Assembly (NCBI GenBank): GCA_965226825.1
Contig: CBDDED010000003.1
Span: 1,364,001-1,428,000 of the forward strand
Source of the DNA: Io17-Chloro-G2 sp965226825
GTDB taxonomy: Bacteria; Chloroflexota; Dehalococcoidia; Lucifugimonadales; UBA3495
Direction of reading: 5' to 3'
DNA: 64,000 nucleotides
Shown here piece after piece: positions 17,547-26,690 of this stretch. Both the position numbers and the translations under genes were made by a program. Below the pieces are notes generated by a model, which saw only the letters and a program-made list of their open reading frames with translations, was not told where the DNA came from and did not search any database. Position 1 is the stretch's first letter, and each line of letters starts with the position of its first letter.

Positions 17547-19616
17547 ATGCAGTTCCGCATAGCTGACACCTTCACCGCCAGCCTCGCCAAGCTGCCCAAC
17601 TACCAGCAGAGGGCGGCGAAGACCACCGCCTTCGACCTGCAGACCAACATCGCCCATCCCAGCCTCAGCCTGCATCGTGTGACCGGCGCCAGGGACCCCG
17701 GCTTCTGGTCGGCGAGGGTGAACCTCGACCTGCGCATCATCCTGCACCGAGCTGGGGAGAACGCCGTTCTCTGCTATGTGGACAGCCACGATGACGCCTA
17801 CCGGTGGGCCGAGCGCCGCCGGCTGGAGGTACACCCCACCACCGGCGCGGCTCAGCTGGTGGAGTTGCGGGAGGTGGTGCAGGAGGTAGTCGTTCCAGTT
17901 TCCGTGGAGGCCGAGCAGCAGGCACCCCCTGCGCCGTTGCCCTTCGCCTACCTTCCCGACGACCAACTGCTCGGTTATGGGGTTCCGTTGGAATGGTTGG
18001 AAGAGGTCAGGGCCGCCGACGAAGACAGCGTGCTGGATCTAGCCGACCACCTGCCGTCAGAAGCGGCGGAGGCCCTGCTGGAACTGGCCGTGGGCAAGAC
18101 GCCGCAGCCGTCCCTTCCTGCTCCTTCTGGGGCCGACCCCTTTAGTCACCCCGACGCCCTGCGCCGCTTCCGAGTCATGCGTAACGTGGAAGAACTGGCC
18201 GAGGCTCTGGAATACCCCTGGGAAAAGTGGACCATCTTCCTGCATCCAGCCCAACTGGGACTGGTGGAGCGGAACTACAACGGCCCCGCCAGGGTTTCCG
18301 GCTCCGCCGGCACCGGCAAGACCGTTGTGGCCCTCCACCGGGCAGCATTCCTGGCCAAGTCCAACCCGGACGCCCGCATCTTGCTGACCACCTTCTCCGA
18401 CGCCCTGGCGAATCTGTTGAGGGCCAAGCTGGAACTCCTGGTTCATCAAGAAGTACCGTCAAACGGAAAAATAGTGGTGGACTCGCTGGATGCCGTAGGC
18501 ACTAGCCTTTACGAAGCCCAATTTGGCCCGCCGCAATTCGCTGGACGGGAGACCATTGGCGCACTTGTCGAAGACGCCGCCGTTAAGGACGGGACCAATT
18601 TCTCCCAGGCCTTTCTCCTGACGGAGTGGGAGCGAGTTGTGGACGCCTGGCAGTTGGACAATTGGGACGACTATCGAGATGTAGCCCGCATCGGCCGCTA
18701 CCGCAGGCTATCAGAAACGCAACGAAAGTCATTATGGCCGGTATTCCAACGGGTCAGGTCTGGCTTACGAGGACAGGGGTTGTTGACCCAGTCCGAAACG
18801 TTCGGACAACTGACTCGATATATTTCGGAAACGGGCCATCCTCCCTTTGACTTCATTGTGGTGGACGAGGCCCAGGACGTGAGCGTCGCCCAGTTGAGAT
18901 TCCTGGCAGCTCTCGCCGGTGGCCGCCCCAATGGACTCTTTTTCGCGGGTGACCTGGGCCAACGCATCTTCCAGCAGCCTTTTTCCTGGAAAGAACTCGG
19001 TGTTGATGTTCGGGGCCGTTCCCAAAACCTGCGGATAAACTACCGCACTTCGCACCAGATCAGGACGCAGGCAGACCGTCTCCTGGACCCCGAAATCTCC
19101 GACGTTGACGGCAACTCGGAGGAACGGAAAGGTACAGTCTCGGTGTTCAACGGACCACAACCTGCCATTCAAGTCCTGGAAGACGAAGAGGCTGAATTCT
19201 CCGCAGTGAGCGATTGGCTGACCGCCAGATTCAGAGAAGGACTTCAGCCCGGCGAAATCGGCCTATTCGTTCGTTCGATAGACCAGATCAGACGGGCTGT
19301 GGCAGCGGTTGAACGAAGCTGGTTACCCTACTCCATACTTGACGAAGACGAGGAGGCGGAAGAGGACTGTTTGACGGTCGGCACCATGCATCTGGCCAAA
19401 GGCCTTGAATTCCGCGCCGTGGCGGTGATGGCCTGTGACTCGGAGGTCATCCCCCTCCAGTCCCGAGTGGAATCCATCGCCGACGAGGCAGACCTGGAAG
19501 AGGTTTACAACACCGAACGAAACCTGTTCTATGTGGCCTGCACCCGCGCCCGGGATCACCTATTGGTCTGCGGTGTAACGCCTGTGTCGGAGTTTCTGGA
19601 CGACCTGCAAATGTGA
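17547..19616 (+). CDS. RelE/ParE-like domain fused to UvrD-type SF1 helicase
   Basis: A 689-aa protein. Residues 1 to about 85 resemble RelE/ParE toxin folds (FTASLAKLPNYQQRAAKTTAF, then RVNLDLRIILHRAGENAVLCYVDSHDDAYRW). After a linker comes an SF1A helicase: Walker A GSAGTGKTVVALHRA (about 251), VVDEAQDVS (about 437), INYRTSHQIR (about 496), GTMHLAKGLEF (about 611) and YVACTRARDHLLV (about 661). It would be a 3'-5' DNA translocase with a possible RNase or RNase-like sensor. AAAGGA precedes the ATG. Position within the Res/Mod run suggests a role in the same system. No antitoxin is adjacent, so the RelE-like part may be catalytically dead or self-controlled. Confidence 0.8.
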   Translation: MQFRIADTFTASLAKLPNYQQRAAKTTAFDLQTNIAHPSLSLHRVTGARDPGFWSARVNLDLRIILHRAGENAVLCYVDSHDDAYRWAERRRLEVHPTTGAAQLVELREVVQEVVVPVSVEAEQQAPPAPLPFAYLPDDQLLGYGVPLEWLEEVRAADEDSVLDLADHLPSEAAEALLELAVGKTPQPSLPAPSGADPFSHPDALRRFRVMRNVEELAEALEYPWEKWTIFLHPAQLGLVERNYNGPARVSGSAGTGKTVVALHRAAFLAKSNPDARILLTTFSDALANLLRAKLELLVHQEVPSNGKIVVDSLDAVGTSLYEAQFGPPQFAGRETIGALVEDAAVKDGTNFSQAFLLTEWERVVDAWQLDNWDDYRDVARIGRYRRLSETQRKSLWPVFQRVRSGLRGQGLLTQSETFGQLTRYISETGHPPFDFIVVDEAQDVSVAQLRFLAALAGGRPNGLFFAGDLGQRIFQQPFSWKELGVDVRGRSQNLRINYRTSHQIRTQADRLLDPEISDVDGNSEERKGTVSVFNGPQPAIQVLEDEEAEFSAVSDWLTARFREGLQPGEIGLFVRSIDQIRRAVAAVERSWLPYSILDEDEEAEEDCLTVGTMHLAKGLEFRAVAVMACDSEVIPLQSRVESIADEADLEEVYNTERNLFYVACTRARDHLLVCGVTPVSEFLDDLQM

Positions 19617-19951
19617 ATGGTGAGGCGGGCTCGGCAGTTGGGCTGACTTGATGAGGACTGAAGCAAGAATTCGACCTCTCCCATGATGTCCTGCAGGTTG
19701 TACGGATTGCTGCGCGGGGTCCAGTGGAGCGCGAAAACAGAAAATCGACCTGGAATCGATTTCGTTTCTCCTCGGCCTTTCCGTCCCTCGCCATCATTAC
19801 CACACCGCATTCGACCGGAAACCCCCATTTCACACAACTCAATGATTCCCATCGAGATGCCATTGCCCGGATGCTGCCACTGGCCGGACAATGGGATTGG
19901 CCGTTTTGGTATGATGGGGTTTCGAAAGCCGATTGACCCTTGGGAGCAGAC
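19617..19951. other. Gap within the defence gene run
   Basis: I see no supported gene here. It is the largest break between the helicase and the downstream zinc-ribbon/GrpE/Hsp70 genes, so a new promoter may lie in it. Confidence 0.35.
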
Positions 19952-20254
19952 GTGATAGCGGTTCACGGGATAATCTGCAACACGAAAACATTCCCAACTA
20001 AATGCCACACCTGCGGTGCATCCGTCTTCTTCTTCTCGTGTGACTGTGGGAGCCGGGTATTCTTCGACGAACTGGGTGAACCCTGGCCCATTCACGACTG
20101 CGTTGTAAGGCACAAGGGTCCTCGTGGGACAGCGGCCCCGGACTATCCAAGGTCCCTCGTCTTGGGGGTCGATGCTCGACGTCTCGATCCTCAGAGGGAC
20201 TCCGCCCCGGACGGACCTCCTTCCGGAACTACGGTCAGGAAGACAATTGATTGA
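19952..20254 (+). CDS. Small zinc-ribbon-type protein
   Basis: A 100-aa ORF from GTG 19952. Its N-terminal half has TFPTKCHTCGASVFFFSCDCGSRVFFDELGEPWPIHDC, where paired cysteines and the VFFDxLGxPWPxHxC motif match a recurrent small metal-binding module in bacteria. Its role is unknown. The C-terminal half is low-complexity and overlaps the next ORF by 83 bases in another frame, so the two may once have been one protein separated by a frameshift. The start is chosen because GGGAG lies just upstream. Confidence 0.55.
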   Translation: MIAVHGIICNTKTFPTKCHTCGASVFFFSCDCGSRVFFDELGEPWPIHDCVVRHKGPRGTAAPDYPRSLVLGVDARRLDPQRDSAPDGPPSGTTVRKTID

Positions 20255-20657
20255 CCCCGAAATCGTTCTCCGTGCCCGAGAAAGCAGGAGCCGGCAACGC
20301 GACACCATGGCAATTGAGGCGATGGGGTCGATTGCAGTGGAGGTCGTCGGCGTGGTCCAACACCGGTCCGACCCCGACCTCGCGAAGCGGTACCAATTGG
20401 GGCGAGACTCCATAGGCTTTACCCATCTGGCAAACAGAATAGGAGATACGGACCCGGTCCAGATCACGCTTCGAGTGGATGAGATTGCCACTGACCCGGC
20501 GGCGATAGATTATTTCAGCTATACGTTTTTGTGCCCACGGAACCAAGTCGGTAAGAGCGTCCGGACCAACGTTGTGCTGCAGGCGCGCCTCGACCCGGTA
20601 GAGGTCCTTGGCGTGGGAAAGGTATGGCGGGCTAAAACAGTGGAAATCCTGTATTGA
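20172..20657 (+). CDS. Hypothetical protein upstream of the GrpE-like gene
   Basis: A 161-aa ORF starting at ATG 20172 and ending 16 bases before the next gene. I do not recognise it. It has balanced composition and GC-rich third positions (LIDPEIVLRARESRSR, then GVVQHRSDPDLAKRYQLG), which supports coding. The first 27 codons overlap the zinc-ribbon ORF in a different frame; either the real start is further in or the pair is a single gene with a frameshift. It could be a C-terminal domain that works with the zinc ribbon. Confidence 0.45.
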   Translation: MLDVSILRGTPPRTDLLPELRSGRQLIDPEIVLRARESRSRQRDTMAIEAMGSIAVEVVGVVQHRSDPDLAKRYQLGRDSIGFTHLANRIGDTDPVQITLRVDEIATDPAAIDYFSYTFLCPRNQVGKSVRTNVVLQARLDPVEVLGVGKVWRAKTVEILY

Positions 20658-20673
20658 AGGCAGGCGGAGGAAC

Positions 20674-22533
20674 ATGGCTGGCAGGGACTTGAAGCCAGGA
20701 AACATGGTTCAACACCATTCGTTTGGCGTCGGAAAAGTGAAGGCCGAAGAGGATGGCGGCGAGACTTTGATAATCGATTTCCGGAGCCGTCCGGAGCACC
20801 GCATGCGTAGGTCGTTGGTGGATTCGCTGCAGAGGTTGCCGGATGACGGCCTCGCCGCGTTGACCTGGGATGGTCCGGAAGAGGTCCAGCCGTGGGTCAG
20901 CGAAGCGCCCCTGAAGCTGGTGGCGTTGGCGTTGGCTGACAGTGGCGGAAGGGGCAAAGCCAAGGACATCCAGGAAAAACTGGAAGGCCGGGTGGTACGC
21001 GACCCCAAGTGGGCCACCTGGTGGAAACAGGTGCAACCGGCGACGAAGTCGTCGGCACATTTCCGGGTTGGCAAAGACCGTTCGATCACCCTGGTCACCA
21101 GGGTTGACGACGTCCCTCACGAGCCGTTGGCTCCGCCCGCCAAGAAAACCAAAGCCCCGACGAAGAAACCACCCTCATTGAGAGAGTGGAGAAAGTGGCT
21201 CTTGAGCGAGGTTGATGGGCCACCTCCGGCGCCTTCTCCGACCAGGCCGGTATCCAACGCACTCGCGAAGATATCCAGCCATGAAATTGAGCCGGCAATC
21301 CGGCGGACAATCTGGGGAGCCAGAGAATTCCTGGCTTCGGGCAGCGCTACGCCGACCGCCGCGGAACGTTGGGCGGAAGCTGTTAGCAGGGGGTCATTGA
21401 GGTGGCGCAAGTGTGTGGACCCGGGGAACCCGGACGATTTGTCCGAGTTGACCGGGGAAATCCTGGCGCGGCTGACCAGGGTGGCCAAGGACTCCAAGGA
21501 TGGGAAGCCCTACGAAGAATCCGTGGCCTGGCTGCTCAGCGCGGGCGACTTGGCGGCCCAACCGGACCAATGGCGGCGGGGATTCGCCCGGGGGATGTGG
21601 GAGGCCCTTGAGGACTCCAGGAACGGCGTGAGAGACGTGCTCCAGGCTTCATCTGCAAAACTGGGACGCCGGGGCCAGGCAGTTCTGGCGCGGGAGATAG
21701 CCCTGGCCGCCTTCGGCTTCAGCGATCCAGCCCGCCGTATTGCCGAACTTGACCGTATGGTGGACATCCTCCCCGGCGACGACCGGGTCCAACTCATTCG
21801 GGACCTCATGGTTCGGTCAGCTACGGGGGCGTCGAAAGGAAGAGTTCTGGATTACGTAGCCAACAGCCGCCACGCGGCCGCAGTTCAAACAGCAGCCGGA
21901 CGGCTGAGCCTGTCGGTCCTGGCGTGCATGTTGCTGGAGGATGGTCAAAGCCAGTTCGCAGATCAAGCGTCCCGGGCAATCGGAGAGGCGCTTTTTGACC
22001 CCTTGGCGTACGGAAACGATCCGGTGTGGCCTGGCCTGTTGGCCGATGGCCGCAAGCGGATTGTTGATCTCCACCAACGCCTCGCCGATGACATGGAGAG
22101 ACAACGTGTAGCCTTTGAAGGCAAGCTGGAACAGGGGAACAGCCAGGAAGAACGGCTGCGCCGACAGGTCGAAGGCCTCCGCTCACAAATTGCCGAGGGA
22201 CGCGAGGAATCGCGATTGGACATTCGGCAGGACATGCTGACGGTGATCGCGGAGACTCTTCAATCGTTTCGCCGCCGGCAGTACAGTCCGAAGGAAATGC
22301 TTGGCCACGTCGAAGCCAGGCTGGCCCTGGCGTTACAGGCCGGAGGAGCCGAGGAGTTCGGAACGGTCGGGGACACTGCGCCTTTTAATCCGATCGTGCA
22401 CCAGGCGCCGGTTGACATCCCTATTGGGCACCAGGTCCGCGTGGTCGTCCCCGGGTCCATGGTCCGCGGCAAATTGACCGGAGACCGCATTCTCATCAAG
22501 GCTCGCGTGGAACACCCTAAGGAGGTCTCCTGA
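20674..22533 (+). CDS. Large protein with SH3/Tudor-like N-terminus and GrpE-like C-terminus
   Basis: A 619-aa protein. The start, LKPGNMVQHHSFGVGKVKAEE..ETLIIDF, resembles the small beta-barrel of CarD/TRCF/UvrD-tail type. PKWATWWKQVQPATKSSAHF follows, a block I associate with GreA-related large proteins. A basic-proline linker (about 150-170) and a helical middle come next, then a coiled coil (about 470-530). The final 55 residues (TVGDTAPFNPIVHQAP..IPIGHQVRVVVPGSMVRGKL) match the beta-wing of GrpE, the nucleotide exchange factor of DnaK. Its stop overlaps the Hsp70 start (TGATG), so I infer it is that ATPase's private exchange factor and substrate adaptor. GGAGG precedes ATG 20674. Domain calls need a profile search. 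Confidence 0.65.
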   Translation: MAGRDLKPGNMVQHHSFGVGKVKAEEDGGETLIIDFRSRPEHRMRRSLVDSLQRLPDDGLAALTWDGPEEVQPWVSEAPLKLVALALADSGGRGKAKDIQEKLEGRVVRDPKWATWWKQVQPATKSSAHFRVGKDRSITLVTRVDDVPHEPLAPPAKKTKAPTKKPPSLREWRKWLLSEVDGPPPAPSPTRPVSNALAKISSHEIEPAIRRTIWGAREFLASGSATPTAAERWAEAVSRGSLRWRKCVDPGNPDDLSELTGEILARLTRVAKDSKDGKPYEESVAWLLSAGDLAAQPDQWRRGFARGMWEALEDSRNGVRDVLQASSAKLGRRGQAVLAREIALAAFGFSDPARRIAELDRMVDILPGDDRVQLIRDLMVRSATGASKGRVLDYVANSRHAAAVQTAAGRLSLSVLACMLLEDGQSQFADQASRAIGEALFDPLAYGNDPVWPGLLADGRKRIVDLHQRLADDMERQRVAFEGKLEQGNSQEERLRRQVEGLRSQIAEGREESRLDIRQDMLTVIAETLQSFRRRQYSPKEMLGHVEARLALALQAGGAEEFGTVGDTAPFNPIVHQAPVDIPIGHQVRVVVPGSMVRGKLTGDRILIKARVEHPKEVS

Positions 22534-24185
22534 TGCAGGTAGTCGGCGTGGATTTTGGAACCACCAACGTACGTGTCGCCACCTGGGATTCCAACCAGCC
22601 CGACGTGCCGCCTCAACCGCACCTGATTGGGGACGGCGACTCCTACAATATGCCGGCGGTCGTCGCTTTTCAAAGACAACCCGGCGGAGTGGTCATGCCC
22701 GTGGTGGGGCAGGACGCCGACGCTTTGCGAGATGGTCCCGATACGGTGGTCGTGCGCAACATAAAGCGTTGGGCACTGTCCGATGACCCGTTTGTTTCCT
22801 GGCACTTGACGGGCGGACGGGTTGAACGGCCCCACTGGTGGAACCACGAAACTCGGAGCGTTGACGCCCTGGGCCAACAATACCCGGTCAGAGAAATCAT
22901 GAGGCTGATTTTGGTTGAAGCTATTCACAGGGCCGGGATAAGCGGTGATTTCGAATGGCGCGCAGGTTGTCCGGTGCACGCGAGCCTGGGATATCGCAGC
23001 GAACTGGCCGGGGTGCTGTCCGAATTTGGAGGAAGCAGCAAGGTTGCCCACGTGGTGGAGGAACCGATACTGCTGCTGGCGCTGGCCCACAGACTTCGAA
23101 CCCTTGCGCCGGGCTCATACCTGGTTTATGACTTGGGCGGCGGGTCGTTTGACTGCGCAATTGCCGAGGTAGGGGAGGACGGACAGATGACCGTGTACGC
23201 CTCCCACGGCCACCCCCTGCTGGGCGGCGCCATGATTGACGACCTTCTGGCCAAGATGCTGGGTTACAAAGAAGGGGACCAGAAGTCGTTGCGAACCGCC
23301 AAGGAATTGCTCGGGCCCTCGAGTCCGGAACAAAACGTGGATGTCGGCATCAATCTATCCTGGCGTGACCTGGAAGAAACGCTGGACCTGGCCAAGTTCC
23401 CGGGGCGGACGCTGGCAACGATGCGAGAAGCATATATCAGCGCCAAGGTCCTGTGGAAAAGGGCGGAGGGGGAATCTCCCATCGGTGTCGTCCCTTCATT
23501 GAGATTGGGCGATGCGCCCCGGGCTTTCCGCAAGGACCTGGATGCCATCATTCTGTTCGGGGGTTCCACCAAGTCGGCGTATTTCCGTGATAGGCTCGAA
23601 GCAGACTTCGGTGTTGAGAAGGTAAAGATGGCCGAGGACCTGGTCCCGCCCGAAATCCCCGACGCGAATTTGACCAGTCTCAGCGCCGGCGCCTGCTACC
23701 TGGTAGAGGAGAGCTACTCTCCTCTATACGTCAACCGCCTGCCGGCCAGGGTCACCCTTGAGGACACGGCAACCGGGGACCGGGTCGGATATGAGCCGTA
23801 CCAACACTTTGCGCCCAACTTCAACCCCGCCGAGTCCTTTTATTCAGACCGGCTGCCGGATAGGGCGGGAGAGAACGCCGGGTACGAACTCACCGTCACC
23901 GACGCGGATGGCGACAATCCCAAAAGCAAGCTCGTCGATTTCGCCCGTGCCGGAGCTCTCAATGCCGCCACCCGGTCGCCGCGGCTGGTGATCGACAAGT
24001 TCGGACGGATCGGGATAGAGGACAATGGGCCACCGTGGATAGAGGTGGAAAGCTCGTCCTGGCAAACCCAACGTCAGCGCGAGTTCCTTCAAACAATCAT
24101 GGACAGGCAACAGGAATTCGCCCGGAGCGAGCGGCAACGAATCCATAACCTGGTCACGAAAAACCCCTTCGGCTGGCAACAGTGA
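22533..24185 (+). CDS. Hsp70/DnaK-family ATPase
   Basis: A 550-aa actin-fold ATPase. The phosphate-1 motif GVDFGTTNVRVATWD (4-18), the phosphate-2 motif YDLGGGSFDCAIAEV (about 198) and the adenosine motif IILFGGSTKSAYFRDRLE (about 338) are clear, as is HVVEEPILLLALAHR between them. The ATPase domain is complete, but the C-terminal 140 residues do not look like a standard DnaK substrate-binding domain and there is no EEVD-like tail, so clients are probably unusual. AAGGAGGT lies at ideal spacing and the start overlaps the upstream stop by one base. Together with the GrpE-like gene it forms a chaperone module within the restriction cluster. Confidence 0.85.
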   Translation: MQVVGVDFGTTNVRVATWDSNQPDVPPQPHLIGDGDSYNMPAVVAFQRQPGGVVMPVVGQDADALRDGPDTVVVRNIKRWALSDDPFVSWHLTGGRVERPHWWNHETRSVDALGQQYPVREIMRLILVEAIHRAGISGDFEWRAGCPVHASLGYRSELAGVLSEFGGSSKVAHVVEEPILLLALAHRLRTLAPGSYLVYDLGGGSFDCAIAEVGEDGQMTVYASHGHPLLGGAMIDDLLAKMLGYKEGDQKSLRTAKELLGPSSPEQNVDVGINLSWRDLEETLDLAKFPGRTLATMREAYISAKVLWKRAEGESPIGVVPSLRLGDAPRAFRKDLDAIILFGGSTKSAYFRDRLEADFGVEKVKMAEDLVPPEIPDANLTSLSAGACYLVEESYSPLYVNRLPARVTLEDTATGDRVGYEPYQHFAPNFNPAESFYSDRLPDRAGENAGYELTVTDADGDNPKSKLVDFARAGALNAATRSPRLVIDKFGRIGIEDNGPPWIEVESSSWQTQRQREFLQTIMDRQQEFARSERQRIHNLVTKNPFGWQQ

Positions 24186-24632
24186 CATGGTGAACCGCTA
24201 GACCGATGGAGACGCCCAGTTTGACCAGGACGGTGAGGCCAGGGGATCATTGTGTTTCCATCCAGGACTGGGCCTTACCAGAACGACATCCGCACCTGCG
24301 CTCTTGTGAAGATTTTCCGGCAGGGGGGCAATCGCATCTCAAGGGTTTCCATCAAAAGGCAATCATCCCAGGAGGGAAAGACGCGTAACCTGAAACCGTG
24401 CAAACACCCACCGCTGACCGCCCAATGTCGCTGATACGGAATGCCAACTCCGCGCCTACCATTTAGCGCCTTCAGGAAAATCTCTTACCACGGGCCACCG
24501 GCCTTGTTCCAAAACCCCGGGAAATCCCGTGGAGACTACGAGGCAGTTCCTGGTATGGCAGCGGGCCTCCCCCGTCCTGAATCTGCCATGAGTACCGACC
24601 CCCTTTTCACGTCCCTATGATACTGCTCTCTC
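24186..24632. other. Gene-free region between convergent genes
   Basis: The Hsp70 gene and the minus-strand gene at 24633 converge here. I see short ORFs without ribosome-binding sites or family features, and no clear terminator hairpin. Confidence 0.4.
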
Positions 24633-26129
24633 CTAGAATTCCGGATTTCGGCCAATCACCACCGGGACGTCGATCCATGCCCAGCACTGGCCGTTGTTGA
24701 TGGCACCGTATTCCGCCAGGCGTTGAATGTTGGTGGTGAACATGGAAATGTCGTAGTCCAACGCCACATCATGGAAACGACGCTCGACCTCCGAGTTCCA
24801 GCAGACCACCATCACCGGCCAGTCGTTCTGACGCCTATGTGAACTGTAACCCGCCAACTTTTTCTGCACCCGGGCAGGGCTCCGAGCCGAGCGCTCGTAC
24901 TCTATGTAGTGCCAGCTTGGGACCAGGGGGGTTTCCGTCAGGTACACCAGGGCGTCGGGAGCAATTGCGGCGTTGCGCAGGTGCTCCCAGGACCTCCAAC
25001 CGGGGGTCACCGGAACACCGGCGGCTGCGAATTGGGCCATCACCGACATCACTCCCTCCTCGTGAGTCTGCAGCCTCGGCTTATAGACCAAGGAGTTGGC
25101 CAGCACCCGACGTTTGTAGGAGGTAGGTTTGGACCGGTCGCGCCGCACCAGGCAATGGATGCCGGGACCTTCCAGGTAATAATGGGTTGCGCGGCCATTC
25201 TGAACCCGTCCGACGAAACCGTGCTCCCGCAGTGTTTTCAGGCCCACGTCGGCACCCCGTCCGGTCGGGCCTTCACCCAGCATCTGCCGGCACTGACTTG
25301 TGGTGACACCGGGCCACTGGGCGACGACGTCCAGGACCCGGCTCACCGTGACCCCGCGCTCCTTGGACCATGGCGAGGCCTCAACCCGTTTTGGCCAGGC
25401 CCACCCGCCCAGGTTGCGGAGGGCAACCGGTTGATGGACCCAACCGCGATTGGGTCGTGGGTCCCGGGTTCCGGTACGGGTACCGTCGGAGACGCACCAA
25501 ATCGAGACCATGTCATCCATCCTGTGAATTTTGGTTACCCGGTCGACCAGCGTGGCCTGCCACCGGTCAGAGACTACGTAGCAGAACATGCTCGGATATG
25601 GCATCTCGCCGATTTTGTTCAATTCATTGATGTCCTGGGAAAAGCGGTCCAGGCGGTATCCGATGGTCTCCTCGGTCTGCAGGTAGCCGCTCCAGAAAAG
25701 GGCGATCCATCCGTTTTCAAACTTAGCGGCCGCATCGAAACCCAAGCCCTCAACCCACTGGAAGGCCTGAAACCTGCCCATCTCCTCCACCGAACCCAAC
25801 ACTTGGTAAAACCATTCGAGGGATGGAAACCGCTCCAAGAGCCGGCACCGGTGGGCCTCGTCATGCCAGCTGATGGGCTCCATTCCCATCTGGGCCCTCC
25901 CCTTATCGGTGAAACACCACCTGGCTGTCCGCTCCCGGGTGCAGCCCAGGATGGCGGAGTCCACAAGGCCGGCCTCCTGGAGGTTACGTAGCGGGGGGTA
26001 CAGCACCGCCGGCTCGCGTCCCATCACGGCTGCGAGGTTGCGGGCGCTGGCGAGGGGCAACTCCGCTAACACCTCCGTCAGCCTCTGGGTGATTTGGGGA
26101 GACTTCTGGGACAATTGGGTTGATTCCAT
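24633..26129 (-). CDS. Replication-relaxation-like winged-helix protein
   Basis: A 498-aa protein with two winged-helix segments: ITQRLTEVLAELPLASARNLAAVMG..LYPPLRNLQEAGLV (about 11-60) and TVSRVLDVVAQWPGVTTSQCRQML..LKTLREHGFV (about 245-290). The C-terminal part has PDALVYLTETPL..SWHYIEYERSARSPARVQKKLAGY (about 405-450), resembling the nuclease-like end of replication-relaxation proteins from plasmids and integrative elements. Those are thought to assist replication or conjugative processing. The start MESTQLSQ is chosen because AGAGG lies upstream of ATG 26129; the ORF is open 81 codons further. An AT-rich block lies 300 bases upstream. It may belong to a mobile element that carried the defence cluster. 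Confidence 0.6.
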   Translation of the reverse strand: MESTQLSQKSPQITQRLTEVLAELPLASARNLAAVMGREPAVLYPPLRNLQEAGLVDSAILGCTRERTARWCFTDKGRAQMGMEPISWHDEAHRCRLLERFPSLEWFYQVLGSVEEMGRFQAFQWVEGLGFDAAAKFENGWIALFWSGYLQTEETIGYRLDRFSQDINELNKIGEMPYPSMFCYVVSDRWQATLVDRVTKIHRMDDMVSIWCVSDGTRTGTRDPRPNRGWVHQPVALRNLGGWAWPKRVEASPWSKERGVTVSRVLDVVAQWPGVTTSQCRQMLGEGPTGRGADVGLKTLREHGFVGRVQNGRATHYYLEGPGIHCLVRRDRSKPTSYKRRVLANSLVYKPRLQTHEEGVMSVMAQFAAAGVPVTPGWRSWEHLRNAAIAPDALVYLTETPLVPSWHYIEYERSARSPARVQKKLAGYSSHRRQNDWPVMVVCWNSEVERRFHDVALDYDISMFTTNIQRLAEYGAINNGQCWAWIDVPVVIGRNPEF

Positions 26130-26429
26130 GGTGGAAACCTCTTCAGTGTGGACCGGTTTTCTTACCACGCTCTCAATGGCAACGGGTGTTGGCGTCGGAA
26201 AAAGCGGTCGATTTCCAAGGCGGACACAACCGCAACCCTGAATGTTCCACGTCTTGATAACCGGCGAATGCCGGAGCAAACACCCGATGTCCGCACAGCG
26301 TCGCCAAGGGTCGGACCGGGGACGGCGTCCCGAAAAATAGGCCTGCCGCCGGGGAAATTCTGGGTTTGACACCGACCGTCAACGGAGGGCTTCTGGTCTT
26401 CTCGGTGCATGGTTATTGTGGTCTACACG

Positions 26430-26690
26430 CTTAACAGGATTAAGATGTTAGGCTCGAATTAGGATTATAACAGTGTTACAATAATATATAAAGTTACCAC
26501 ATGTGAGACAAGTAAGTTTTGTAGGAACTTATGTGTCGGTAGATTATATTTAAGAAAATTCGCTAAATGTTTCCACTTTCACGGTTAAGCTACGCTTAGA
26601 AAGGTGCTGGTAAATTATAAAAAGCCGTCATTTCGGCCTTGGCGGGGGTAGTGAGGGGGTCCTTGTATTAATGCACAAGTTCGACTTAGT
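26430..26690. other. AT-rich block upstream of the replication-relaxation-like gene
   Basis: This stretch is strikingly AT-rich (for example TTACAATAATATATAAAG near 26475) against a background of about 60% GC. It has no ORF. It could be a promoter region, a replication origin of the integrated element, or a transcriptional buffer. I could not find clear iterons by eye. Confidence 0.5.
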
